Source: an uncultured Clostridium sp. (GTDB taxonomy: Bacteria > Bacillota > Clostridia > Lachnospirales > Lachnospiraceae). Taken from it: a stretch of DNA of 27,325 nt. The notes beneath the pieces were generated by a model. That model saw only the letters and a program-made list of their open reading frames with translations, searched no databases and was not told where the DNA came from. Shown piece after piece: positions 1 to 8,426 of this stretch. The DNA lies in contig UQFC01000031.1 in assembly GCA_900540335.1 (NCBI GenBank), positions 1 through 27,325 of the forward strand. Direction: 5' to 3'. Position numbers and translations under genes: made by a program. The stretch's first letter is position 1. The number at the start of each line of letters is the position of its first letter.

Positions 1-1723
1 ATGGAGGTCCTGGGATGGAAAGATGCAGAAGGCTCTGAGAAGCCGGTGCAGCAGGAGAAGAAAAAGGGAAAGCTTCTGGATCAGGCAATTGATGTGGTAT
101 CCGGAATTTTTCAGCCGATTCTTGGAATTATGGCTGCCTGCGGAATGCTGAAGGGCTTTAATACGCTTTTTGTAACACTGGGACTTTATACGGCAGAGTG
201 CGGGGGATATCAGATTATCAATGCGGCAGGAGATGCGCTGTTTACGTTTCTTCCCCTGTTTCTGGGATATACGGCAGCAAAGAAATTTCAGTTAAAGCCC
301 ATGCTGGGACTGGCGGTGGGAGTAGCCATGTGCTATCCGGGCATTCAGCTGAGTGCTTTGTCCGGGGCAGGAGAGCCGCTGCTTTACCTGCTGGAGGGAA
401 CGATGTTCCAGTCTCCGGTGTACATTGACTTTTTTGGAATTCCCATATTTCTGTGGATTATACAGGAACGGTCATTCCGGTCATTCTGGCAGTCTGGTTT
501 GCCTCCAGGTGTGAAAAGCTGTTTAACAGGATTGTGTCGGATCTGGTGAAGTTTTTCTTCGTGCCGATGCTGACGCTTCTGGTAACCCTTCCTGTGGCCT
601 TTCTGTTTTTAGGTCCTGTGGCAACCTTCGGTTCCACGCTGATTTCTGAAGTTACCCTGGGAATCCGCAGCTTCAGTCCGATGCTGGCAGGAGCTGTAGT
701 AGGACTGACCTGGCAGATTCTCGTTATTTTCGGCATGCACTGGGGATTCATTCCTGTGTATATCAACAATGTAATGACTTTGGGCTATGACAATGTGATG
801 ATGCCGTTTTTTGCCTGTACCTTTGCAACCTCTGCTGTTGTTGCAGCTCTTTTCATTAAGACAAAGGACAAAAAATCAAGGAAATGGCTATTCCCAATTT
901 TATTTCCGGTATTTTCGGTGTAACAGAGCCGGCAATCTACGGAATTCTGCTTCCGCTGAAAAAGCCGTTTATTCTCAGCTGTATTGCAGGCGGTATCGGC
1001 GGCGCATTTTACGGTCATTTTAATTTCAGAAAATTTATTCTCGGAGGAATGGGAATTTTCGAGCTGCCCAACATGATGAATCCGGACGGTTCCATGGGAA
1101 ATATTATTGTGGCATTTGCAGGAATTGCCATTTCCATGGCAGCAGGCTTCCTGCTTACTATGATATTTTATCATGAAGAGGAGCCGGAGGATGCTGAGAA
1201 AAGTTCCGGAAAAACAGAGAAACCGGCTTCTGCAGAGGAAGATGTTCTCCGTGTGGCAAGTCCTTTAAAGGGAACCGTGATTCCTCTTTCTCAGGTTCAA
1301 GATCAGGCATTTTCTTCCGGACTGCTGGGAAAAGGAGCGGCAATTCTTCCGGAGGAAGGGATTTTGTATGCGCCTGCAGACGGAGAGATTTCCGCAGTCT
1401 TTCCTACCGGTCATGCAATTGGAATGAGGACAGAGACAGGACTGGAGCTTTTGTTTCATGTAGGTATGGATACGGTGCAGCTTGCCGGAAAGGGATTTGA
1501 ACCTCTGGTTCAGGCCGGAGATCGTGTGAAACAGGGACAGGAGCTTCTCCGGTTTGACAGAAAACAGATCGAGGAGGCCGGATATTCTCTGGTAACGCCG
1601 GTTCTGGTTGCCAATTCTGCGGAGTTTCATGAGGTAACGGCTTCAGAGGCAGAGCGGGTAAATCAGGGAGAGGCGCTTCTGTATGTGGAAAAAACAGATT
1701 CCTCTCATGCTGAGATACAATAA
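1..1723 (+). pseudogene. PTS beta-glucoside transporter EIIBCA, partial, two frameshifts
   Basis: This gene encodes the membrane permease of a beta-glucoside phosphotransferase system, which imports and phosphorylates beta-glucosides. The window opens inside the gene, so the EIIB domain with its phosphocysteine is not visible. The EIIC domain begins about residue 28 of the visible part and includes HWGFIPVYINN and the SGIFGVTEPAIYG motif. The C-terminal EIIA domain spans about 1246-1690 and has the expected phospho-histidine in FHVGMDTV. The coding frame breaks twice. Near 453-455 the reading passes from frame 1 to frame 3, consistent with loss of one base before TGGATTAT. Near 870-881 it passes from frame 3 to frame 2, consistent with loss of one A from an A run. 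Restoring one base at each point gives a continuous family-like protein. Either the gene is recently inactivated or these are sequence errors; the sequence cannot separate the two. The GH1 gene starts 26 nt after the stop, so the two probably form an operon. Confidence 0.85.
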
Positions 1724-1749
1724 GTTCGGATTAAGAAAGAAGGAGTACA

Positions 1750-3168
1750 ATGCAGAAGGATTTTTTGTGGGGAGGCGCTACGGCGGCCAACCAGTGGGAA
1801 GGCGGCTGGCAGAGAGACGGAAGAGGAATGGCACTGGTGGATGTAATTCCTCACGGTGAGAACCGTCTTCCGATAATGGAGGGAAAAATGGATTACCGGA
1901 CACTGCCGGAGGATTCCTTTTATCCGGGGCGGGAGGCGGTAGACGGCTGCGGCCATTATCGGGAGGATATCCGGCTTCTGGCAGAGCTGGGAGTAAAGTG
2001 TTACCGGTTTTCCTTTTCCTGGTCCCGGATTTTTCCGGAAGGGGAAGAGGAGGAGCCGAATGAGGCCGGACTGAGGTTTTATGAGGACTTGATTGGAGAG
2101 CTTCGCCGCTTTCAGATTGAGCCTGTGGTTACTCTGTGTCATTTTGACATTCCGCTGGCTCTGGTGGAAAAATACGGCTCCTGGCGGAGCCGCAGGGTCA
2201 TTGACTGTTATCTGAAATACTGCCGGACTGTATTTGAACGGTTCCGCGGAAAGGTGCGTTACTGGATTACCTTTAACGAGATTAATATGCTGATGCATCT
2301 GCCCTTTATGGGAGCAGGAATCCTGTTTTCCCCGGGGGAAAATGAAACACAGGTTAAGTATCAGGCGGCCCACCATGAACTGGTGGCGTCTGCTCTGGCA
2401 GTAAAGCTGGCCCATGAAATCGATCCGGAATATCAGGTGGGCTGTATGCTGGCGGCGGGAAGCGTATATCCCTTCAGCTGCAGACCGGAGGATGTCTGGG
2501 AAAGTATGAAAAAAGACAGAGAGAATTATTTTTTCATTGATGTTCAGGCAAGAGGAGCTTATCCGGCATATGCACGGAAGTTTTTTGAGCAGGAGAAAAT
2601 CCATCTGGAAATGGAAGCGGAGGATGAGCAGATTCTGAGGAAATATCCTGTTGATTTTATTTCTCTTTCTTATTATAACAGCCGCTGTGTGAGAGCCGAT
2701 GGAAGGGGAGAGGCCTCAGGCGGAAATGTATTTGCTTCTGCAAAGAATCCGTATCTTACATGCAGCCAGTGGGGATGGCCGATTGATCCCCTGGGACTGA
2801 GAATTACCTTAAACGCACTGTATGACCGGTATCAGAAACCGCTTTTTCTTGTGGAAAACGGACTGGGCGCTGTGGATCAGCCGGACGGGGACGGGGAGAT
2901 CCGGGATGATTACCGGATTGAGTATCTGCAGGATCATATCAGAGCCATGATGGATGCCGTGGATGAAGACGGGGTGGAGCTTTTGGGCTATACTGCCTGG
3001 GGCTGCGTGGATCTGGTCAGCGCCACAACCGGAGAAATGTCCAAGCGGTACGGTCTGATTTATGTGGATCGGGATGATGAGGGAAAGGGAACCCTCAGCA
3101 GAAGAAAAAAGAAATCATATTTCTGGTATCAGAATGTGATTGCGACAAACGGGGAGTGTTTGAAATAG
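1750..3168 (+). CDS. 6-phospho-beta-glucosidase, glycoside hydrolase family 1
   Basis: This 472-residue GH1 enzyme hydrolyses phosphorylated beta-glucosides delivered by the PTS permease to glucose-6-phosphate and an aglycone or glucose, in the cytoplasm. The N-terminal FLWGGATAANQWEGG is the GH1 signature. The acid/base glutamate is Glu177 in WITFNEIN, and the nucleophile is Glu369 in FLVENG. The C-terminal SKRYG segment belongs to the Ser...Lys-x-Tyr phosphate-binding region of 6-phospho-specific GH1 enzymes. The length is normal for the family. The start is ATG with AAGGAG about 6 nt upstream. It is intact even though the upstream permease is frameshifted. The phosphorylated substrate is inferred from the motif and from the PTS neighbour; the exact sugar is unknown. 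Confidence 0.93.
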   Translation: MQKDFLWGGATAANQWEGGWQRDGRGMALVDVIPHGENRLPIMEGKMDYRTLPEDSFYPGREAVDGCGHYREDIRLLAELGVKCYRFSFSWSRIFPEGEEEEPNEAGLRFYEDLIGELRRFQIEPVVTLCHFDIPLALVEKYGSWRSRRVIDCYLKYCRTVFERFRGKVRYWITFNEINMLMHLPFMGAGILFSPGENETQVKYQAAHHELVASALAVKLAHEIDPEYQVGCMLAAGSVYPFSCRPEDVWESMKKDRENYFFIDVQARGAYPAYARKFFEQEKIHLEMEAEDEQILRKYPVDFISLSYYNSRCVRADGRGEASGGNVFASAKNPYLTCSQWGWPIDPLGLRITLNALYDRYQKPLFLVENGLGAVDQPDGDGEIRDDYRIEYLQDHIRAMMDAVDEDGVELLGYTAWGCVDLVSATTGEMSKRYGLIYVDRDDEGKGTLSRRKKKSYFWYQNVIATNGECLK

Positions 3169-3197
3169 AGTGCCGGAAGCAAGAGGGGGCGGAAGGC

Positions 3198-3226
3198 AAA
3201 AAAAGGGCCGGCTTTTAAGCCGGCCC
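3198..3226 (-). terminator. Rho-independent terminator of hpf
   Basis: A GC-rich inverted repeat at 3205-3226 (GGGCCGGC/GCCGGCCC arms, short AT loop) is followed on the minus strand by seven T (3198-3204). It lies 13 nt beyond the hpf stop codon. The stem could also stop plus-strand reading from the GH1 gene, but there is no good T tract on that side. Confidence 0.9.
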
Positions 3227-3238
3227 TGAATTATTGCA

Positions 3239-3766
3239 TTAGAATTCCGGTTCGATCAGTCCGTAGGTATTGCCCTTTCTCTTATAAACGACATTTACCT
3301 GTTCGGTATCTGCATTCAGGAATACGTAAAAATTGTGGCCCAGAAGCTCCATCTGTACACAGGCTTCTTCCGGATCCATAGGCTTCATGGCAAAGCGTTT
3401 TGCCTTAACAATCTGAATCTCCTCATCAGCAGGAACTTCTTCGTTCAGGAAAAGATCGGAGAAGGCCTGAGCTGACTGCTTTTTGTCGATGAGCTTGTTT
3501 TTATATTTTTTCATCTGACGTTCGATAATCTCTTCCACCAGATCGATGGATACATACATATCGCTGCTGGATTCCTCAGCGCGGATAATACTGCCCTTGA
3601 CAGGGATGGTTACCTCTATTTTCTGTCTGTCTTTCTGAACACTGAGTGTCACAATTACTTCCGTATCCGGATTAAAATAACGATCCAGCTTTCCAATTTT
3701 TTCTTCAATGGCGGCCCGAAGACCCGGAGTCACATTCACATTTCTTCCAGTAATCGTATAACGCAT
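3239..3766 (-). CDS. hpf: Long-form ribosome hibernation promoting factor HPF
   Basis: This 175-residue protein binds the small ribosomal subunit and, in its long form, pairs 70S ribosomes into inactive 100S dimers in stationary phase. The N-terminal S30AE domain (about residues 1-100) starts MRYTITGRNVNVTPGL. The C-terminal dimerisation domain (about 115-175) contains VKAKRFAMKPMDPEEACVQ and ends GNTYGLIEPEF. The start at 3766 is chosen because AGGAG (3776-3780) sits 9 nt upstream. The in-frame ATG at 3772 is only 3 nt from that site, and the longer open frame begins inside the promoter. It has its own sigma-A promoter and terminator, so it is monocistronic. It faces away from secA, as an independent unit. 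Confidence 0.95.
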   Translation of the reverse strand: MRYTITGRNVNVTPGLRAAIEEKIGKLDRYFNPDTEVIVTLSVQKDRQKIEVTIPVKGSIIRAEESSSDMYVSIDLVEEIIERQMKKYKNKLIDKKQSAQAFSDLFLNEEVPADEEIQIVKAKRFAMKPMDPEEACVQMELLGHNFYVFLNADTEQVNVVYKRKGNTYGLIEPEF

Positions 3767-3797
3767 TCTCATCAGCTCCTTCTTTTGGGATGATTTC

Positions 3798-3826
3798 AGT
3801 ATACCACACATGTTCGTAAAATTCAA
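3798..3826 (-). promoter_or_regulatory. Sigma-A promoter of hpf
   Basis: On the minus strand TTGAAT (3821-3826) and TATACT (3798-3803) are separated by exactly 17 bp, with a TGg extended -10 element. Transcription would start near 3791, leaving a leader of about 25 nt that carries the AAGGAG site. No sigma-B-like pair was recognised. Confidence 0.8.
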
Positions 3827-4029
3827 TCAGAATACCTAAAATGTTCCGACAATTATTTGTAATTTTGTTCAAAAAAGGATAGCTTTTCACTCCTGGATAA
3901 ATTGCATTTCTATCTGTGGAATTCTGAAAAAGTCAAGAGTTTTGGATGTTTTTTTTTCTGTAAAAATCAAGTTTATAAGAAGTATACAAAATGTAAAAGG
4001 AAAAATTCGGATTTGGAAAAACGAAGAAT

Positions 4030-4158
4030 CGTGGATAAAAATTGTGGATAATGTGGATAACTTGGTGTATAAGTCGATTTTGTCCGAAAAACGTTACTTG
4101 TGGATAAAAAAAAGATATCCACAGGTTTTGATGTGGACAATGTGGATAAGGTGGATAA
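4030..4158 (+). promoter_or_regulatory. DnaA-box cluster between hpf and secA
   Basis: Four perfect TGTGGATAA boxes occur at 4043-4051, 4052-4060, 4099-4107 and 4141-4149. One-mismatch boxes occur at 4030-4038 (CGTGGATAA), 4132-4140 (TGTGGACAA), 4150-4158 (GGTGGATAA) and, inverted, at 4115-4123. A two-mismatch copy lies at 4064-4072. Two groups are abutting head-to-tail with zero spacing: 4043/4052, and the triplet 4132/4141/4150. Both flanks (about 3930-4030 and 4160-4260) are very AT-rich with T runs. DnaA boxes bind the initiator DnaA. The region could be a replication origin, a titration or reactivation site, or DnaA-dependent control of hpf and secA. No dnaA, dnaN or rpmH lies in the window, so the origin assignment is open. 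Confidence 0.85.
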
Positions 4159-4312
4159 GTCAAAAATCGAACATAGTTTTTGTGCAATTTGACAGGTTGA
4201 CCATAATTTTTGTTTTATGTCATCTTTTTTTATGGAGAGAGGAGGCTATGAGAGGGATTTGGGGAGAATTTGTAAATGGAAAGTTAATTTTTTATGAACA
4301 GACAGGGAAAAC

Positions 4313-4341
4313 TTGAATAAATCAAGGGTTGGTGTTACAAT
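4313..4341 (+). promoter_or_regulatory. Sigma-A promoter of secA
   Basis: TTGAAT (4313-4318) and TACAAT (4336-4341) are 17 bp apart, with a TGt extended -10 element. The start site would be near 4348, about 85 nt before the secA ATG. The DnaA-box cluster ends about 155 bp upstream of the -35. Confidence 0.8.
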
Positions 4342-4431
4342 ATAAAAGATTGACTTGAAAGAGAAGTGCCTGTAAAAGGGACAGACAGAAGGAAGAACAC
4401 AAAGAAACGATTGAAAACAGGAGAACGGACT

Positions 4432-7002
4432 ATGAATTTCATAGAAAAGCTATTTGGTACTCACAGTGAGCGTGAATTGAAAATGATTTATCCCATTGTG
4501 GAAAAGATTGAGGCACTGAGACCAAAGATGATAGAGATGACGGATGAACAGCTGCGGGATAATACCCGTATTTTTAAAGAGCGTTTATCCAATGGGGAAA
4601 CTCTGGATGATATTCTTCCGGAGGCATTTGCAACTGTCCGGGAGGCAGCCAGAAGAACTCTGAATATGGAGCATTATCCGGTACAGCTGATCGGCGGTAT
4701 TGTACTGCACCAGGGCCGTATTGCGGAGATGAGAACCGGTGAAGGTAAAACTCTGGTTTCTACTGCTCCGGCATATCTGAATGCTCTGACAGGAAAGGGC
4801 GTTCATATTGTTACGGTAAACGACTATCTGGCAAAGCGAGATGCCGAGTGGATGGGACGTGTCCATGAGTTCCTGGGTCTGACAGTAGGCGTGGTTTTGA
4901 ACCCCATGACTTCTGAGGAGCGTAAGGCGGCATACAACTGTGATATTACCTATGTAACCAACAACGAGCTGGGATTTGACTACCTGCGTGACAATATGGC
5001 TATTTATAAGGAACAGATGGTTCTGCGGGATCTGGAATATGCCATTATCGACGAGGTGGACTCTGTACTGATTGATGAGGCAAGAACTCCTCTGATTATT
5101 TCCGGTCAGAGCGGCAAATCCACCAAGCTGTACGAGGTTTGTGATGTACTGGCTCACCAGCTGGTGCGCGGTGAGGCTTCCGGTGAATTTACCAAGATGA
5201 ACGCGATTATGGGCGAGGATATCGAGGAAACCGGTGACTTTGTTGTAAATGAAAAGGATAAGGTTGTAAACCTGACAGAGGACGGTGTCCGCAAGGTTGA
5301 GGAATTCTTCCACATTGAGAACCTGGCAGATCCGGAGAATCTGGAGATTCAGCACAATATTATTCTTGCACTTCGTGCCAATAACCTGATGTTCCGTGAT
5401 AAGGACTATGTGGTAAAGGACGATGAGATTCTGATTGTTGATGAGTTTACCGGACGTATTATGCCGGGCCGCCGCTATTCTGACGGACTGCATCAGGCAA
5501 TTGAGGCGAAGGAGCATGTCAATGTGCGCCGGGAGAGTAAGACTCTGGCTACGATTACCTTCCAGAACTTCTTTAACAAGTTCCACAAGAAGGCAGGTAT
5601 GACAGGTACTGCTCTGACTGAGGAGAAGGAGTTCCGTAATACCTACGCAATGGATGCGATTGCGATTCCGACCAACAGACCGATTGCACGTATTGACCAT
5701 GAGGATGCTGTTTATAAGACCAAACGTGAGAAATTCAATGCAGTGGTAGATGAAGTGGCTGCTGCCCATGAAAAGGGACAGCCGGTTCTGGTTGGTACCA
5801 TTACAATTGAAACTTCTGAGATGCTCAGCAAGATGTTGAAGAAGCGCGGCATTCCTCATAAGGTTCTGAATGCAAAGTATCACGAGCTGGAGGCTGAGAT
5901 TGTAGCAGATGCAGGTGTTCACGGAGCAGTTACCATTGCTACCAATATGGCAGGCCGTGGTACGGATATTAAGCTGGATGAGGAGTCCAGAGCTCTGGGC
6001 GGCTTAAAGATCATTGGTACAGAGCGTCATGAGTCCAGACGTATTGACAACCAGCTGCGCGGACGTTCCGGCCGTCAGGGAGATCCGGGTGAATCCCGTT
6101 TCTATATCTCTCTGGAAGATGATTTGATGCGTCTGTTCGGTTCTGAGCGTCTGATGAAGATGTTTGAGGCTCTGGGTGTTCCGGACGGTGAGCAGATTGA
6201 GCATAAGATGCTTTCCAATGCCATTGAGAAGGCACAGATGAAGATTGAGAACAACAACTACGGAATCCGTGAGAACCTGCTGCGGTATGATGAGGTAAAT
6301 AACGAGCAGCGTGAGATCATCTATGCAGAGCGCCGGAAAGTTCTGGACGGCGATAATATGAGAGACGTTGTTCTGAAGATGATTACGGATATTGTGGAGA
6401 ATGCAGTTGATCTTTCCCTTTCTGACGAGCAGAATCCGGAAGAGTGGGATCTGAGCGAGTTAAACAGCCTGCTGCTTCCTGTTATCCCGCTGCAGACGAT
6501 CACGAGAGAAAACCACGAGGTTTCCAAGAAGAACGAGTTAAAGCATATGCTGAAGGAAGAGGCTATCAAGCTGTATGAGGCCAAGGAGGCAGAATTCCCG
6601 GATGCAGAGCAGATTCGTGAGATCGAGCGCGTGGTTCTCTTAAAGGTAATTGATAATAAGTGGATGAGCCATATTGATGATATGGATCAGCTTCGTCAGG
6701 GTATCGGCCTTCAGGCTTACGGCCAGAGAGATCCGGTTGTTGAGTATAAGATGAGCGCCTTTGAGATGTTTGAGGCTATGACAGCGGCTATTACCGAGGA
6801 GACTGTTCGTATTCTGTTCCACATTCGTGTTGAGCAGAAGGTTGAGAGAGAGCCGGCTGCGAAGGTAACTGGTACGAACCGTGATGATTCTGCTCTCCGG
6901 GCGCCGAAGAAGCGTGAAGTGCAGAAGATTTACCCTAACGATCCCTGTCCCTGCGGCAGCGGCAAGAAGTATAAACAGTGCTGCGGAAGAAAGAGAGTTT
7001 AA
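4432..7002 (+). CDS. secA: Preprotein translocase ATPase SecA
   Basis: SecA is the ATPase that drives unfolded secretory proteins through the SecYEG channel at the membrane. This copy has 856 residues, normal for Firmicutes. Walker A is MRTGEGKT (residues 100-107) and Walker B is DEVD (207-210), followed by SVLIDEARTPLIISG. The second helicase half shows NMAGRGTDI and the RGRSGRQGDPG segment. The C-terminal zinc-binding site has Cys839, Cys841, Cys850 and Cys851 (CPCGSGKKYKQCC), which in other bacteria contacts SecB or ribosomes. The start at 4432 is chosen because AGGAG lies 8 nt upstream. An in-frame GTG at 4366 would add 22 basic residues unlike SecA and lacks a good site. A strong hairpin follows the stop. 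In many relatives prfB comes next; here a carbohydrate locus intervenes. Confidence 0.98.
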   Translation: MNFIEKLFGTHSERELKMIYPIVEKIEALRPKMIEMTDEQLRDNTRIFKERLSNGETLDDILPEAFATVREAARRTLNMEHYPVQLIGGIVLHQGRIAEMRTGEGKTLVSTAPAYLNALTGKGVHIVTVNDYLAKRDAEWMGRVHEFLGLTVGVVLNPMTSEERKAAYNCDITYVTNNELGFDYLRDNMAIYKEQMVLRDLEYAIIDEVDSVLIDEARTPLIISGQSGKSTKLYEVCDVLAHQLVRGEASGEFTKMNAIMGEDIEETGDFVVNEKDKVVNLTEDGVRKVEEFFHIENLADPENLEIQHNIILALRANNLMFRDKDYVVKDDEILIVDEFTGRIMPGRRYSDGLHQAIEAKEHVNVRRESKTLATITFQNFFNKFHKKAGMTGTALTEEKEFRNTYAMDAIAIPTNRPIARIDHEDAVYKTKREKFNAVVDEVAAAHEKGQPVLVGTITIETSEMLSKMLKKRGIPHKVLNAKYHELEAEIVADAGVHGAVTIATNMAGRGTDIKLDEESRALGGLKIIGTERHESRRIDNQLRGRSGRQGDPGESRFYISLEDDLMRLFGSERLMKMFEALGVPDGEQIEHKMLSNAIEKAQMKIENNNYGIRENLLRYDEVNNEQREIIYAERRKVLDGDNMRDVVLKMITDIVENAVDLSLSDEQNPEEWDLSELNSLLLPVIPLQTITRENHEVSKKNELKHMLKEEAIKLYEAKEAEFPDAEQIREIERVVLLKVIDNKWMSHIDDMDQLRQGIGLQAYGQRDPVVEYKMSAFEMFEAMTAAITEETVRILFHIRVEQKVEREPAAKVTGTNRDDSALRAPKKREVQKIYPNDPCPCGSGKKYKQCCGRKRV

Positions 7003-7034
7003 TCCTTCTGAAGCAGAATGAATAGAAATCAAGA

Positions 7035-7084
7035 CAAGCCCCCCGGGGCAGCTCCTCCAAAAAGGAGCTGCCCTGGGGGGCTTG
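7035..7084 (+). terminator. Long hairpin after secA, probable terminator
   Basis: A 22-bp stem (7035-7056 with 7063-7084, one G-T pair) encloses a 6-nt loop. It starts 33 nt after the secA stop and 26 nt beyond the minus-strand lyase stop, so it can serve both convergent genes. The T tract is poor on both sides (TTGTTCTGT on plus), which is unusual for such a strong stem. Confidence 0.7.
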
Positions 7085-7109
7085 TTCTGTCAGCGGGAAA
7101 TGCAGAGAT

Positions 7110-8243
7110 TTACGGGTGGAGGAGCCAGAGGGCCGGAGTGCGGACCGCAAGATTTCTCAGGGCCTCTTCGTCGGTAATTTTTTCAGGAAGACTAAAATAA
7201 AAATCAATCAGATCCTGGCGTCCCAGGGCATAGCCGGCAAACAGAAGAAATGAATAACGAATGGGAAAAGCTTCAAAATGCTCTACATCTGGATGAAAAG
7301 GCCAAAGTGATTTATCCAGAATATAGGGGGACAGGAAATCCAGGGCCTTTTGAAAGCTTTTGTGATCCGGTGTTTCGTAGTTCCATAGATTTTCTTCTTC
7401 TGTAGAAAGAAGCTGGCAGATACTGGTTAAATTATCCAGAAGAAAAGCGGAGTAGTTATAGGGCTTTGTACGGGCAAGCTCCAATGGGAAGGAACCGTCC
7501 GTGGCCATTTGACTCAGCAGCCGTGTTTTATACTGCATCCGGCAAAACTGAGCGATCTGCTCATTGTCTGTAAAAAGAGCAAATACAGCAGCCTGCATAA
7601 TAAAGCAGACGCAGTGATTGTTGGACGTGTTCATTTCTTCAATTCCGTTTCGTGATGTCAGCATCCACCCCAGATATTCTGCAAACCAGTCGATCAGACT
7701 GTGATACAGTTGATCTGTCATGGCATCTGAAGTACGAAGGGCTTCAATGGCAAATGGAACATCGGCCAGATGGATGGTGTCTATGATTCCGATTCCCCGG
7801 CCGGGACAGATACCGGCAATAGCCTGTGCATAATTTAAATGAGGGTTCATTTTTGTAGATTCATCAACAAAAAATTCTTGAAGAATTTGAACAGCTTTTT
7901 GAGCACAGGATGGATCGCCTGTTACTTTCCAGCACAGTGCCAGTGTACTGACCTGATTGCGCATTCGGCGAAGAATCAGTCGATGGCCTGTGAAGTTTTC
8001 CGGATTTGTCTGACCGTCCCTTCGAATGTAGGGAAGCCCGTCAGGCATTTGTGGATCGGGCCACCAGTAGTCCCCTTCGGAATAGAAGTCATGAATGGTT
8101 CCCGGGCTGCGGGAACAGATTTCATCGGTGATGTGTGGAACAGGTGTGTTTTTATACTGTTCTGCCGTCGCTTTTAGTTCTTCTTTGGAGATAAGACTGG
8201 AAAGCTGAGGCTGTATGGTAACGGGATGATTGAGCTGAAGCAT
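7110..8243 (-). CDS. Predicted intracellular alginate/uronan lyase (alginate lyase superfamily)
   Basis: This 377-residue protein resembles the (alpha/alpha)-toroid alginate lyase domain family (PL5/PL38-like), which cleaves uronate-containing glycans by beta-elimination and leaves 4,5-unsaturated uronic ends. HDFYSEGDYWWPDP (residues 51-64) and the later NPENF...HR are typical of this group. Candidate catalytic residues are Asn209-His210 in NTSNNHC and Arg258 with Tyr262/Tyr264 in LARTKPYNYSAF, matching the Asn/His/Arg/Tyr set of PL5 enzymes. No signal peptide is visible, so the enzyme should act in the cytoplasm on imported oligosaccharides. The start at 8243 is chosen because AAGGAGG (8250-8256) lies 6 nt upstream; the ATG at 8261 precedes that site. 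It diverges from the AraC-type regulator gene. The GH88 enzyme in the locus would use its products. The substrate could be alginate, glucuronan or another polyuronate. Confidence 0.75.
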   Translation of the reverse strand: MLQLNHPVTIQPQLSSLISKEELKATAEQYKNTPVPHITDEICSRSPGTIHDFYSEGDYWWPDPQMPDGLPYIRRDGQTNPENFTGHRLILRRMRNQVSTLALCWKVTGDPSCAQKAVQILQEFFVDESTKMNPHLNYAQAIAGICPGRGIGIIDTIHLADVPFAIEALRTSDAMTDQLYHSLIDWFAEYLGWMLTSRNGIEEMNTSNNHCVCFIMQAAVFALFTDNEQIAQFCRMQYKTRLLSQMATDGSFPLELARTKPYNYSAFLLDNLTSICQLLSTEEENLWNYETPDHKSFQKALDFLSPYILDKSLWPFHPDVEHFEAFPIRYSFLLFAGYALGRQDLIDFYFSLPEKITDEEALRNLAVRTPALWLLHP

Positions 8244-8272
8244 AGAGAACCTCCTTTTCATTTTCTGACCTT

Positions 8273-8301
8273 ACTATAGTAAGAATTTTTATGAATTTCA
8301 A
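8273..8301 (-). promoter_or_regulatory. Promoter of the lyase gene with a palindrome over the -10
   Basis: On the minus strand TTGAAA (8296-8301) and TATAGT (8273-8278) are 17 bp apart. The -10 lies in a perfect 14-bp palindrome, CTTACTATAGTAAG (8270-8283), which could be an operator. The start site would fall near 8266, giving a leader of about 23 nt. Confidence 0.75.
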
Positions 8302-8372
8302 GAAAAGTGAAAAAAATGAACATGAAAACAACGGTTTTGCTGATTCTAAATAGTACATTTTGTATAAAAATA

Positions 8373-8381
8373 TGATATACT
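8373..8381 (+). promoter_or_regulatory. Extended -10 promoter of the AraC-type regulator gene
   Basis: TGaTATACT at 8373-8381 is a near-consensus extended -10 located 46 bp before the ATG at 8427. The -35 is poor (AGTACA at 8352-8357, 18-bp spacing), which suits a weak or activated promoter. An inverted repeat AAAAC-N4-GTTTT at 8325-8338 lies just upstream and may be a binding site. Confidence 0.55.
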
Positions 8382-8426
8382 GTGTAGGAATAAAAATTAT
8401 GCATATGGAAGACGGGGGAAGACTAC

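Larger units (their letters stand above)
3827..4431. other. AT-rich hpf-secA intergenic region
   Basis: This gap of about 600 bp contains the DnaA-box cluster in its centre, AT-rich flanks with T runs (for example 3949-3957 and 4225-4231), and the secA promoter at its right end. A perfect TTGACA (4189-4194) with TTTTAT 18 bp downstream could be a second promoter. It is followed by AGGAGG and a possible 22-codon frame at 4248-4316. A longer open frame through the box array is caused by the 9-bp repeat and does not look like a protein. Confidence 0.6.

Noticed and set aside
1705..2604. Long minus-strand open frame over the GH1 gene
   Set aside because: It is antisense to a complete GH1 gene with intact catalytic residues, and no promoter, site or domain was seen.
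4030..4158. CRISPR array or iteron-type plasmid origin
   Set aside because: The 9-bp units match the DnaA box, spacing is irregular or zero, and no cas or rep gene is present.
3942..4316. 124-codon plus-strand frame across the DnaA-box array
   Set aside because: The peptide (repeated W-I-K/W-I-R) is a product of the 9-bp repeat; no ribosome site supports its start.
4585..5922. Long open frame on the minus strand inside secA
   Set aside because: It lies fully antisense to the well-supported secA gene, has no ribosome site, and its translation is Leu/Cys/His-rich without any family pattern; it is a codon-bias shadow.
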